Shown here: piece by piece, positions 19,691 to 30,570 of the stretch | How positions within the stretch are numbered: position 1 is the stretch's first letter | How the letters are laid out: the number at the start of each line of letters is the position of its first letter | Origin: Mesostigma viride | Taxonomy: Eukaryota; Streptophyta; Mesostigmatophyceae; Mesostigmatales; Mesostigmataceae | Length of the DNA stretch: 39,838 nt | Assembly (NCBI GenBank): GCA_009746045.1 | Contig: RPFO01000108.1 | Location: 1 to 39,838 of the forward strand | Direction: 5' to 3' | Translations under genes and position numbers: made by a program | Notes under the pieces: generated by a model | Database searches by the model: none | Seen by the model: the letters and a program-made list of their open reading frames with translations, nothing else | What the model was told of the DNA's origin: nothing

Positions 19691-20305
19691 TGTGAGAGAG
19701 TTGCCCTGAATTCCGCCATGGTTCTTGCAGGAATGTTGCCTTTATTAAGAATAAGGAACACAGACGTAAGTCACGTCATGCACTTCCAAGACTGCACGCA
19801 GCACAGGCGACAGGGTCGCAGTGCCAAGAGAACGTGCACGCAAGAACTAGCGTCCCGGTGCTACCAAGTCACACATATAGGTTGCTAGGGACGCGTCCAA
19901 GTATTCAGCTGCACTGTCACAGCTGAACTATCAATCAATTGATTACACAGACTCTGGTACGCCTTTGGCGCGCAGATCTATCAATTGTCCATACGGCTAG
20001 TCCTGTGGACCTATCCGTACACTGCTCAGCATCAATTGTCTCATAGGTCCTGGCGCGCTACAGCGCGCCTACCTATCAATTGACCATCATGTCCTGTACA
20101 AGTCCTGTCAACGTCCTGCGGACTATCAAAGTGACACTTGTACATCCTGTGTCCGTACGCGCCCACAGTGGCGCGCCGGGTACTGTCGGCACAGCCTAGG
20201 AAACGTCATAACTTTTACGTTCCTTAACCAAATGAGGCGTTCAAGGTGCCGTTGGAAAGAGCGTAACAATCTCTATCCATCTAACGTAAATCCTTTACGT
20301 TAACT
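19691..20305 (-). repeat. LTR copy 2, cut at its right end
   Basis: Direct repeat of 17646-18256, with about ten substitutions and a 3-bp indel over 610 bp. It lacks the last few bases that give copy 1 its terminal TG (minus strand). It abuts the Ty3/gypsy LTR at 20311, so it may be a solo LTR, or the 5' end of another element, truncated at that junction. Confidence 0.7.
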
Positions 20306-20310
20306 CCAAT

Positions 20311-21390
20311 TGTCACGGACGCGCGCTATGTCATCCGGGCGCCCACTATGCACAAGACCGGTGACGTGCGCAAGGAATTTGTCTTATACGCATTTTCGAC
20401 AAAGGCTAGTGACCGGGGGGGGACACTAGCACTTGCAGCATAAGAGCGGACGAAAGTGTACGTGCACGCGCGCCGGGCCAGGCACAGCTGGGCGCGCAGC
20501 ACTGACTTGAGCGGACGGCAGCACAAGTGTGCAGCGTCGAGAGGATCATACGCGTGTTAGTGGACAGCTGGAGCTGAAGCTGGACTGCTGGACTTCAACA
20601 GCGCCGAGGCTATTGACAGGCCAGGTGTCTTTGTGGTGTAGAATAGCGGGTCAACGTTATGAGGACTGGACAGAAAATGGAAAAGGACAATTTGCGGTGC
20701 GGAGCCAGATCGCTGGAATGAATGCGAAATCGCTGGCAGCCCTAAAAAGGGATTTCTTCTAGAAAGGAACGATTAGACGCAATGTTTGCTGGGCCACTCA
20801 CACGCAAGGTGTGAGCGTGCAGATTGTCTGAAGGATATTATGCTTCGACCTTGCTGGACGTGACTCAATGTCGGACATTCCCAGGGACAGAAATGCCGGA
20901 GCCTCTAGGAGATGAGATCGGCAACAGGGTAGCAATTTAGATTTGTCGGGATGCCTTCCTGCTTTTGTTGGCATGTGTGGTAGAAAGCCAGGACGGCAAC
21001 TGGAATGCGGTTTCTATTCGCATGGTTCAGGCAGCAAGATAGTTTTGGCATTCCTGGCTGGACTGACAAGTGTGGCGTGTGTCATGCGTGTGGCATGACG
21101 AATGGTTTGGTTCATAGTCGAAGAGGACTCTCACGCAGCGTGTAGTCTCTTCGAGTCTCTCGTTAGTGGCCTTCGTGTTTCTCCCTTTCCTTGGGAGCAA
21201 GGCCGGTAGCATGTCATGGAGCGCTGCCTAACTGCGGGCTCGTGAGCATGGAGTGCATCGATATTGAGACTATCAACGTGTTGTAATTGTATTAACTTTC
21301 TCAATAAACTCCGCATGTGCGGCTTCATCATCAGACTGTGCAAAGTATGTGTTTTGAAAGCATTATTCTATAGCAGGGGAGGCAATAAGG
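20311..21390 (+). repeat. 5' LTR of the Ty3/gypsy methyltransferase element
   Basis: The first ~970 bp match 38874-39838 with only about seven differences, mostly single-base indels. It starts TGTCACGG. AATAAA at 21303 is in plus orientation, matching the coding strand. A primer-binding-like TGGTTATCAGGCACG follows at 21391. The right boundary is inferred from that site, because the other LTR leaves the window. A purine tract at 38721, 143 bp upstream of the shared start, raises the possibility that this 5' LTR is 5'-truncated. Confidence 0.8.
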
Positions 21391-21743
21391 TGGTTATCAG
21401 GCACGAGGGACAGTTCCTTGTCCTCGGCTGAGAGCCCTCCTTTCTTTACTCGAAGAGACTACCCGGTAGTCTGCTTCCTTCTGTTCGAAGCCAAGACGTT
21501 GGCTTTAGTGTTTAGCAACCATCAGCAGTACAGGGAACGGCCTGGCTGACAGTTTGTAAAGGAAGTGTCTTGAGACAGATTTTAAGAAAATAGAACTAGC
21601 CAGAATTTGCTGGCTCTTGTCTTTTTCTGGCAGGCTAGTCGAGTCGTTATCCTTGACACCTGTTATAAAGCCTTTGGTTGTTGCTTCTTCTCAGCGAAAC
21701 CTAGGCTTGTTGGTTCTTGTTTTGCCCATCGGTCAGCTGGTGC
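21391..21743 (+). promoter_or_regulatory. Primer-binding-like site and Gag leader
   Basis: TGGTTATCAGGCACG at 21391 resembles the initiator-Met tRNA primer sites (TGGTATCAGAGC-like) used by plant Ty3/gypsy elements. It is followed by about 340 nt of untranslated leader without a long ORF, up to the first Gag ATG at 21744. Confidence 0.45.
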
Positions 21744-24700
21744 ATGCCACTGACGCGAGCGCAGACTCGAGCCATGGCAGATGCAAATAGAGCAGATGCC
21801 GACACGTCCGCTCCGGGGTCGAATGGCGGGATTCCTCCCGCCGTACCCGCAGTGGGTGAGAGTCGCGACCAAGAAGCGCCGCTGAGTATGGTGGCGCTGT
21901 TCGCGCAGATGCAAGCGCAGATGCAGCAACAGTCGCAACAGTTGCAGCAGCAATTGGCGCTGCAGATGCGGGAAGTGACCGACAGATTGGTGGCCGTAGA
22001 GGGTCGTCATCTGCAGTCCACACCATGGGACGGGCAGGCATCGATGCCGGGCCCCAGTGGTGTTGCCGCGGAGCCGAGGGAGCGGGACCAGCCGCCAACC
22101 TCAGGTAATGCGGCGGGAAGGGCTTCGATGGAACCGGGGGTTTTGGCTGGGTCGCTAACCCAACACGACTTGCTTGGTGAGGCGGATGGTCAGCCACGGG
22201 GCGAGTATACGCTGGCGCCCAGGCGCCTGCCTTTCGATCAAGCGCGAGACGGATTGCACGAGGAGAACGGGGCAGGGCTGGCGCGCGCGATGGACCCACA
22301 CAGGGGTGCACCAGGACGCATGCTGCCAGGCGGGGCCTCAATTCCGTTTGGGCGAGGCGGTGGGGCGCTGACCGGCGGGTCGACTGCACGGTGGTCAAGT
22401 GTGCCAATCGGGCGCATTCCGCCCATGGAGGACATAACCACGCCGCTGGCTTTCCGAGTACGGGAGGCAGCACGACCAAGCACGCTGGCGCAGGGACGCG
22501 CAGCTCAGCGACCGCCGGAGGATGCCGATGGGGTGCAGTACCCGCAAAGGGTGCGCCTCATACCGGAAGGCGCGAAGATGCCCACCCTACCACGGGTGGA
22601 CATGCGCGAGAAGTTCTCCACAACCGGCAATCTGGCCACGCTGGCGCAGGCCTACAACGCGTACAAGTCATGGATTGATCTGCAATACATGACTACGCAA
22701 GGCGCTGTAATGCATGAGTTTGTGATGAACAACATGCATTTTTTCTTTCACGGCCTTACGCTGAGGCGAGTGGCTAGGCTGGTGGAGCAGTGGAGAGAGG
22801 TCTCGCTGTACACGCGTCACACGGACGTGTGGTTCGGCTTCGACGGGCGTGGCCAGCCCGACTATGACAACATCATGTATGGTGTCGACCCTGCCGAGGA
22901 ACTGTGGGGCCTCCTTCGCCAGGAATACCCGGTGGAGACCATCAAGGCAGAGCGTGAGTGGCGCAGTTTCAAGATAGCCGAGGGTGAAACCCCGGAGCAA
23001 TCTTACGAGCGCCTCATGGAGTTCGCCGGCGAAGTGGAGGACTGGTCCGAAAAGCTGGCGTGTCAGAAATGGCTGCAAGCGCTAGGCTCCAAGGAGATGG
23101 AGCTGCCCACGCCGCCCAACGGCCAGCCGTGGCGATTGCGGTCACTGTGCATTGAGGTCAGGGCCATGATGCGACGACACGCGCAAGGCCGGATCTCGGT
23201 AAGCACGGTGGTGGCCGAGCTGCAGGCCAAGGTCGACGCGCTGACCAAGGCCAAGTCGGGTGAGTCGTCTGCCACAAGACAAGCGCGCCCGCAAGGCGGC
23301 CACGGTGCTAGCAGGAACCAAGGGGGGTCTCGCAACGCCTCATCGCATGATGCAACCCAGGGTAACGCCGCTGGCGGCAACAAAGACGCTGCCGCCCCGA
23401 CGCGAGCTGGGGGGGGCACGTCCTCACAGACGGGTACTAGGACGGATGCGCGCAAATCGGGCTGCTTCCTTTGCGACAAGGATGGGCACCTTAGTCGCGA
23501 GTGTCCAAGCCGCTGCACGAAGCCGCATGGGGCAGACACGAAGTGGCACCTGATGAACAAGTGTCCAGCCGCGGGCATCAAGACGGTCCACTTCGCCGAG
23601 ATGGCGGGCAAGACCGACTCGATGGAAGCCCAGGTGGCTGCCATCAAGCATGGTGAGGAGGCGACGGCGCCCCCCAACCAATTCGAGACGGTGTACCGGG
23701 AGGACCCATTCTGGGCGCCCATGCCGGGTGACGTCGAGATCAACGCTGCGGAGGCTACCAAAGGCAAGCAGGCACGCAGCCCGCTTTCTTTTCAGCAGGC
23801 ACCCATGTTGCCTGCCGGGCAGTTGCCCGCGTCCTTTTCCATGCCGCTGGCTGGGGTGCAATCTGCTTTTGAGCATGCGAACCCTGCTGGGCTGGAGCAG
23901 CGTAGGCGATTGGCGCCTGTGTACCCAATGCCGTTCATTGTGGACGTACCCATGTTTTCAGCACGGCAGGTGGTCGACACCTTCGGGCAGAAGGGGGTTG
24001 AGTGGCTGGGGTCGGTTGTGTCCGAGATCCAGTTGTTCGCAGATGGGCATGATGTGCGCACCTTGCGCAATTCTGAGTCCGTCACCTACGGGCGCCAGCC
24101 GGTAGAAGCCGCAGTGCCCGTGGTGCAAGCGGGAGTGGTCAGCACAAGTAGCCAGCAGCGCACTAGTGCAGTCCCCCAGGTTCCCACGGTGGTTCCATAC
24201 CCCAATGGTGAGCCGTCCATGGCGTTCCAAGCAGTTGGAGCCTGTGGAGATGTATGGAGCGACATGGTGACATGTCCGTTGGTTGGCGCAGTCAAGCTTG
24301 ATAGCGGTGCTCAGCCGCTAGTCATCAGCACGGACTTGGCCACCATGCTGAACCTGACCTACGAGAACGGTGGCTTAGTGGAAAGCCCCGTGTCTGTGTC
24401 AGGTTGGCAGGGTCCGGCTAGTAAGCCGTACGCTATGACGGCGGTTAAAGTCAACGTGATTTTCAATCCGTTGCGCGCCTCTAGCATGACCACCGTGTCC
24501 GCGTATGCGCTGGTGGTCAACAAGTGTGGATATTCCGCACTACTCGGGGTGGATGTCCTTGCTCGCGCCATGGTTCAGGTGGACTATAGGGCGGAGGAGG
24601 CATCTTACATCCCTGATTGGGATGGGGCTGGCCTGAAGCGGGCCAGCGTGCCGGTCTCATGCTTCAGTTCTTCAGCCGGGGCTGCACGCCTCAACCCTTC

Positions 24701-25479
24701 CGCGGCTGCGGGCGTGGTGGAGGTCAGCATGGTGGAGGTACGGGCGGCGGGCTCATCGGCGTGGGACAAGCATCGGACGGTGCTGCCCCAGCCAACGGCG
24801 AGCATTGCCAAGATGCGCACGCAGTGGTCGCTGGATGCTGTGACGTCCACGCGGCAGCTGGCTATGCGCAAGCGGGTAACTGAAGCCGTCATCACCATTC
24901 CTCAGATGGCCAGCCATGGCCTCACTTTGCTGCAACCGGGTGTCTCGGAGGCCCAAGGTAATTTTTCTGCTGCAATCTTACCGCAGGCCCCTGATTTTGC
25001 CAAGGGTGCGGTAGTGTTGGAACTGTTTGCGGGGATCGGAGGGGGCATTGCAGGCTTTTTGGCCGCAGGCGGCGTGTGCCGTAAACTCATCGCGGTAGAG
25101 CCATCGCACAAGGCGCGTCAGGTGTACTTCAGTCACTGTGGCGTGTTGTCGCGAGAGTATCCCGCGCAGTTTCCGCCATCAGCATGGCGTGACCCGTTTG
25201 GGGAATGTCCTCAAGATATCCGAGCCATCGGTGAGGTGCAGGTGCAGCAGTTGTTGCGCAGGCATCATGCCATCGACTTGGTAATTGCGGGTTGGGAGTG
25301 CCAGGGCCTGAGCCAGGCAGGGCAAGGGCGGGGGCTAGCCGATCCGCGTAGCGCGCTGTTCTGGGAACTGTTGCGTGTGGTGGGACTGTTGCAGTCGCGT
25401 CAGCCCCATCCGCCTGCGTATCTGTTTGAGAACGTTGTGGCGGGTGACAGCCCACATCAGGCGGTGCGGGAGGACTGGG
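21744..25479 (+). CDS. Ty3/gypsy Gag-protease-DNA methyltransferase polyprotein, 5' part
   Basis: First ATG 21744 (MPLTRAQTRAMADANRADAD). A Gln-rich coiled coil lies at residues 49-85. A capsid-like helical region follows at about residues 290-490 (AEREWRSFKIAEGETPEQSY). The zinc knuckle is CFLCDKDGHLSREC (C574, C577, H582, C587). The retropepsin has DSG at 853-855 (VKLDSGAQPLVIS) and a closing LLGVDVLARA strand. A C5-cytosine methyltransferase domain then begins: motif I VVLELFAGIGGG (1090-1101), motif IV GWECQGLSQAG with the catalytic Cys at 1186, and motif VI ENV at 1229-1231. The frame is open throughout. It is cut at 25479 by the 9.1-kb TIR element, beyond which a few stray codons lead to a stop at 25515-25517. 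The domain probably methylates DNA at cytosine; targeting is unknown. Confidence 0.9.
25476..25479. repeat. Target-site duplication, left copy
   Basis: TGGG, matched by TGGG at 34589-34592. CTGGG is also possible, because a C precedes both copies; the first bases of the TIR make 4 versus 5 bp ambiguous. Confidence 0.8.
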
Positions 25480-25507
25480 GGTGGTTTTACCGGATTAGGA
25501 TACATTT
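25480..25507 (+). repeat. Left terminal inverted repeat
   Basis: 28 bp, a perfect inverted match to 34561-34588. The AGGATACATTT within it recurs directly at 25518. Confidence 0.95.
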
Positions 25508-26280
25508 TTTTGTCTAGGATACATTTGATGCACTGTGCAGTTTTCAGATGTGTTTGTGGGGGTTGATTGCGCCTAGCATGCATTTTATTGAAGCAATGAG
25601 TTTCCCAAGATATACATTATATAAACTAAGACAATTGACCCATTAACGCAATGAGACAACATCAATGAGACAACATATGCCAATTGAAGGCTGCCCGCAA
25701 CTTTATTCCAAGTTCATTATTATATGATTCCAAGACCATAACTCTTCCAAGACCGTACATCTTCAAGATATAGCACTACAGACACCCACGCGGCTTCCGC
25801 GGTCATCACGCTCCTCCTCCAAGACAACTCAACCTTACAGGACGTTGGGCCATCATACGTCCGGAATAATTGTGTCACTTATTACATAACCAAACTTTTT
25901 GAGGGATCGCCATGGTTGCATGGTTTCAACACATGCGCCCTGCACTCATGTGCATCAAAGGTGTTGCGTAGTGCCAACTCAGTGTCAAAGAACTGATTCA
26001 ATAATATTTCCCGTATGGCCATGAAGGCCCACATGAGTTAAACATGGCCGAGAGTGATTGCATCATCCTTCTTGGCGACATCGGTCTTGACGACGTCGAT
26101 GGGGAAGACGGCAGCACCTGCATGTGAACAAAAGAATCCATGAACTGTGGCATCCAAAGGCAACAACATATTAGCATCCCATTGAACACGAAGCCACGCT
26201 GACCCGGCCATCCAGCCGCCCACGCAGCCACAGAGCCAGCCAGCCACGCAGTGACGCACCCACCCAGCCACACATCCACG
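25508..26280 (-). other. Left subterminal region with possible minus-strand exon
   Basis: AT-rich to about 25900. Minus-strand reading from about 26190 to 26042 gives MLLPLDATVHGFFCSH and FPIDVVKTDVAKKDDAITLG. Then comes a stop, then the same frame stays open to about 25890 (MWAFMAIREILLNQFFDTEL, NTFDAHECRAHVLKPC). This composition looks like degraded coding sequence, perhaps a captured exon or the remnant of the element's own protein. No family is recognised. Confidence 0.3.
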
Positions 26281-26289
26281 CATCCACGC

Positions 26290-27190
26290 ACCCGGCACCC
26301 CCCCCCCCCCAGCCAGCCACGCAGCCACGCAGCCACGCAGCCACGCAGCAGCGCAGCCACGCAGCCACACAGCCACGCACCCTCCTTTCCAGCCACGCAG
26401 CCACGCAGCCACGCAGCCACGCAGCCACGCAGCCACGCAGCCACGCAGCAGCGCAGCTACACGCAGCCACACAGCCACGCACCCTCCTTTCCAGCCAAGC
26501 AGCCACGCAGCCACGCAGCCACGCAGCCACGCAGCAGCGCAGCCACGCAGCCACACAGCCACGCACCCTCCTTTCCAGCCACGCAGCCACGCAGCCACGC
26601 AGCAGCGCAGCCACGCAGCCACACAGCCACGCACCCTCCTTTCCAGCCAAGCAGCCACGCAGCCACGCAGCCACGCAGCCACGCAGCAGCGCAGCCACGC
26701 AGCCACACAGCCACGCAGCCACGCAGCCACGCAGCAGCGCAGCCACGCAGCCACGCAGCCACGCAGCAGCGCAGCCACGCAGCCACACAGCCACGCACCC
26801 TCCTTTCCAGCCACGCAGCCACGCAGCCACGCAGCCACGCAGCCACGCAGCCACGCAGCCACGCAGCCACGCAGCCACGCAGCAGCGCAGCCACGCAGCC
26901 ACACAGCCACGCACCCTCCTTTCCAGCCAAGCAGCCACGCAGCCACGCAGCAGCGCAGCCACGCAGCCACACAGCCACGCACCCTCCTTTCCAGCCACGC
27001 AGCCACGCAGCAGCGCAGCCACGCAGCCACGCAGCAGCGCAGCCACGCAGCCACACAGCCACGCAGCCACGCAGCCACGCAGCAGCGCAGCCACGCAGCC
27101 ACGCAGCCACGCAGCCACGCAGCCACGCAGCAGCGCAGCCACGCAGCCACACAGCCACGCACCCTCCTTTCCAGCCAAGCAGCCACGCAG
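26290..27190. repeat. Minisatellite with 8-bp unit (CAGCCACG)n
   Basis: About 900 bp of an 8-bp unit with variant units (CAGCAGCG, CACACAGC) and a recurrent CACCCTCCTTTCCAGCCA block (at least eight times). Because 8 is not divisible by 3, all three frames of one strand give the same octapeptide cycle (SHAATQPR plus strand, AWLRGCVA minus strand). That explains the long ORFs on both strands; they are artefacts of the repeat rather than evidence for genes. Confidence 0.95.
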
Positions 27191-27266
27191 TCACACAGTC
27201 AAACCCCCCTACACCCCCCCCCCACACACACCCCCCACCCCACCCACTCAACACTACACGAATGAC

Positions 27267-27402
27267 TCACAAAGAACTGCTGCACCACCGATGATCCCTG
27301 CGGGAACTGCTCTGCTGCCGACGGTCCCTGCGAAAACTGCTGCAGTGCCGACAATGCCTGTGGAAACTGCGACATTGCCGACGCTGCCTGCGGGAACTGA
27401 AG

Positions 27403-27459
<57 letters not shown>

Positions 27460-27496
27460 AGTTGTTGCTGCAGTTGCTGCTGCAGTTGCTGCTGCA

Positions 27497-27535
<39 letters not shown>

Positions 27536-27883
27536 GCTGGACCACTTGTTTCTGCACCTCTTGACGCAGCTGCAAACCAAGCTCTTCAACCTTCTTGCTT
27601 TGGTTCTCCATAGCTCGTTGCATCTCTCTCATCGTCTGTTCCACGCCCACCAGTACGGGGGTCGGCGGCGGCAGCGGCTGGGTACGCTCTGGCTGGGTGC
27701 GCTCTGGCTGCCGTGCAGGACCTTGCCACATCGGCCGGCGCATTGGTGGTTTGCACCGGCCAAAAAATCTACTTTCATGGCACCAGATTTCTTTCCTAGC
27801 ACCCATTTTCTACAATCGTCCCCGGCATAACACAAATCAATCAATTCGTCCATGTCATCGCTTCGGCTATCAGCATCGGGCAT
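27267..27883 (-). pseudogene. Minus-strand ORF with coiled coil and polyglutamine
   Basis: Starts at ATG 27883 (MPDADSRSDDMDELIDLCYA), changes frame near 27790, then runs RRPMWQGPARQPERTQPER, a Met/Glu/Gln coiled coil (MREMQRAMENQSKKVEELGL) and a polyglutamine run encoded by CTG/CAG repeats (27403-27532), ending in a Ser/Arg-rich tail. The N-terminal acidic part plus coiled coil could be a Gag-like or captured host segment. The CAG tract inflates the ORF. One frame change, no known domain. Confidence 0.35.
27403..27535. repeat. CTG/CAG trinucleotide repeat
   Basis: Two pure (CTG) runs separated by CAGTTGCTG interruptions. Encodes polyglutamine on the minus strand and polyleucine on the plus strand. 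Confidence 0.95.
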
Positions 27884-28039
27884 AGTTCCCGTGGCTAGTG
27901 CCCATCATTCTTTCCACCTTGAGCGGGGCGAAGTCACGAATTCAAGCGCGAAGTGCATTTGAATCAAGCGGGAACTGGGTGACACTGCTTGAAGACGTGC
28001 AGCTCCAAGGCATGCAAATGATGCAATGTATGAAAGATA

Positions 28040-29270
28040 CGATACGCAAAGTTCAGGTGTTCAGGTGAAGCCGTGAAGACGTGGTGAAGACAGGTGAAGA
28101 CGCGGTGAAGACGTGAAGACGTGAAGACGTGAAGACGTGAAGACACGATACGGCAAGTTCAGGTGAAGTTCAGGTGTTCAGGTGAAGCCGTGAAGACGTG
28201 AAGCCGTGAAGCCGTGAAGACGTGGTGAAGACAGGTGAAGACGCGGTGAAGACGTGAAGACGTGAAGACGTGAAGACGTGAAGACGTGAAGACACGATAC
28301 GGCAAGTTCAGGTGAAGTTCAGGTGTTCAGGTGAAGCCGTGAAGACGTGAAGCCGTGAGGCCGTGAAGACGTGGTGAAGACAGGTGAAGACGCGGTGAAG
28401 ACGTGAAGACGTGAAGACGTGAAGACGTGAAGACGTGAAGACACGATACGGCAAGTTCAGGTGAAGTTCAGGTGTTCAGGTGAAGCCGTGAAGACGTGAA
28501 GCCGTGAAGCCGTGAAGACGTGGTGAAGACAGGTGAAGACGCGGTGAAGACGTGAAGACGTGAAGACGTGAAGACGTGAAGACGTGAAGACACGATACGG
28601 CAAGTTCAGGTGAAGTTCAGGTGTTCAGGTGAAGCCGTGAAGACGTGAAGCCGTGAAGCCGTGAAGACGTGGTGAAGACAGGTGAAGACGCGGTGAAGAC
28701 GTGAAGACGTGAAGACGTGAAGACGTGAAGACACGATACGGCAAGTTCAGGTGAAGTTCAGGTGTTCAGGTGAAGCCGTGAAGACGTGAAGACGCGAAGA
28801 CGTGAAGACGTGGTGAAGACAGGTGAAGACGCGGTGAAGACGTGAAGACGTGAAGACGTGAAGACGTGAAGACGTGAAGACACGATACGGCAAGTTCAGG
28901 TGAAGTTCAGGTGTTCAGGTGAAGCCGTGAAGACGTGAAGCCGTGAAGCCGTGAAGACGTGGTGAAGACAGGTGAAGACGCGGTGAAGACGTGAAGACGT
29001 GAAGACGTGAAGACGTGAAGACACGATACGGCAAGTTCAGGTGAAGTTCAGGTGTTCAGGTGAAGCCGTGAAGACGTGAAGACGCGAAGACGTGAAGACG
29101 TGGTGAAGACAGGTGAAGACGCGGTGAAGACGTGAAGACGTGAAGACGTGCATGCAAGGTATCAAAGATACGATACGCCGCAAGTTCAGGTGAAGTCGTG
29201 AAGACGTGAAGACGTGAAGACGTGAAGACGTGAAGACGTGAAGACGTGAAGACGTGAAGACCAGGACTGA
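28040..29270. repeat. Minisatellite with 8-bp unit (GTGAAGAC)n in 149-bp higher-order units
   Basis: The 8-bp unit GTGAAGAC is organised into higher-order units marked by ACACGATACGGCAAG at 28143, 28292, 28441, 28590, 28731, 28880 and 29021. Spacing is 149 bp, or 141 bp where one 8-bp unit is missing. Each unit also has AGGTGTTCAGGTGAAGCC. It is flanked by degenerate copies. Minus-strand ORFs across it (VFTSSRLH cycles) are repeat artefacts. Confidence 0.95.
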
Positions 29271-29299
29271 CACGTGAAGACTGGGACGTGAAGGCAAGT

Positions 29300-29660
29300 T
29301 GCAGCACTCGGCCGCTGCAGTCGCACGCAGGTAGAAACGAGTATTGCTGCTTGAATCTGTCAAGACCCCATCGAATGTAAAACAGGTTTTTCGTAAAGAA
29401 ATCCGATTTGTGGGCGGGCTTTATATATTGCTTCTGTCCAAGCACTACCGGATGTAAAACAGTATACTTCTTGAAGAAATAAGTTGGGGCTTTGTTGGGC
29501 GTCACATTTGACCGGTGGGCGGAGTTTCCTGCTTCTGTGAAGGCGCCATCGAATGTAGATCAGTAGATTTTCTAAAGAAATCTGAGTTGTGGGCGGGGCC
29601 TTTATTGCTTGTGTCCATCCACCACCGGATGTAGAACAGTAGACTTATTGAAGGTGAATC
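29300..29660. repeat. Two diverged ~180-bp repeats
   Basis: ATCGAATGTA-AACAG, TAAAGAAATC and GTGGGCGGG followed by an ACCGGATGTA-AACAGTA block occur at about 29370-29475 and 29548-29650. No coding signal. Confidence 0.7.
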
Positions 29661-29794
29661 ACGATACAACAGCTGTAGTTGACAACATCATGACCGGCAC
29701 ATCTTTCCCCCACCGCTGCTCAACCCGGTCCCCCCCAAACTCCTCCACACTTGCCCACCTTTCCACCCTCCTCCACGGCCCGTTGTGTTTGCAG

Positions 29795-29839
29795 GCGTCG
29801 GCACAAAGGGAGGAGGCCGTGCGAGCCGGGAAACTCACG
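29795..29839 (+). pseudogene. Captured exon, CFAP299-like (first)
   Basis: A 45-bp, phase-0 exon between a pyrimidine-rich acceptor (GTGTTTGCAG) and the donor ACG/GTATGG. It encodes ASAQREEAVRAGKLT. With the exon at 30529 it matches, from memory, the conserved middle of cilia- and flagella-associated protein 299 (C4orf22 family), where the REE-x-N/V-R-x-GK segment precedes FIRDRN. The rest of the host gene is absent, as expected for gene-fragment capture by a TIR transposon. Identification rests on a short match. Confidence 0.55.
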
Positions 29840-30528
29840 GTATGGTTTGATTTCTAGTTTTGTATTAGGACCCTAGGGTAGCTATGTTATATAGGCATGT
29901 CTGACAGCATAGCTCACCATTTCATTACCATGGGATGCTGAGCATACCATTTCCAGAGAGGTAAGTCAGTCACTCTTCGCAGTTGACAAGTCAGAGAAAG
30001 CAATCAAGTGCAGCGTTCACAACTCTTGCCGCTCGTAACCTTTTGTCTGCCCTGTTTGGCAGCTCCCTGTCTTTGCTTTCTCTCGTATTTCTTTCTTTTG
30101 TCTCTTTTCTACATCTTTCTTTGCTAATTCTTGAATATATGATGCTATTGTAGCATCCTTCTAGCGCGGATCGCTCTTAATATCCTTCTCGCGCACGTTT
30201 CCTCGCTTTTTCTCATGTAAGAGCGTCTTCCCTGCCCATGCAGCGTGTACCTGGTGTGTGTGGCTCTGCCTTGCCAATCACAACTGACCGACATGCTGGT
30301 CAGGCACTGCAGGTCGTTGCCCTTGCGTGTGTGAACCTGCTGTTTTGGCTGTTCCCATGGCCGCTGCGTGTGTCCGTGAATGATACCATGGGAGGGAGAC
30401 TTCTCCCATGGGTCCCCTTCGCTGACACTCGTGATGTAGGTTCGCGTCGACTTGTTTCTCTCACTGTGCCCATATTGGCCTCGCACGGCTTTGTCTCTCA
30501 TTCCTTGTTTGCATGCGGCGGCGTGTAG

Positions 30529-30570
30529 ACCATCATCTTCATCCGAGACCGCAACAGCAAGGGCCAGGAG
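30529..30570 (+). pseudogene. Captured exon, CFAP299-like (second)
   Basis: A 42-bp, phase-0 exon after the acceptor GGCGTGTAG (30528) and before the donor GAG/GTGAGT (30571). It encodes TIIFIRDRNSKGQE, a highly characteristic string for the CFAP299 family. The intron to the previous exon is 689 nt (29840-30528). Exon order, strand and phase are all consistent with a genomic (not cDNA) capture. No next exon was found before the GC-rich minisatellite. Confidence 0.6.

Noticed and set aside
20529-20762. 77-aa ORF in the LTR (also at 39091)
   Set aside because: Frame is broken in the second LTR copy by a one-base indel; no protein features.
26038-27294. Long ORFs on both strands (347-382 aa) over the CAGCCACG array
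   Set aside because: An 8-bp unit without stop codons leaves all frames open and gives the same octapeptide cycle in each; no gene evidence.
28040-29270. CRISPR array from regularly spaced repeats
   Set aside because: Blocks are nested 8-bp satellite units without unique spacers, in a eukaryotic transposon.
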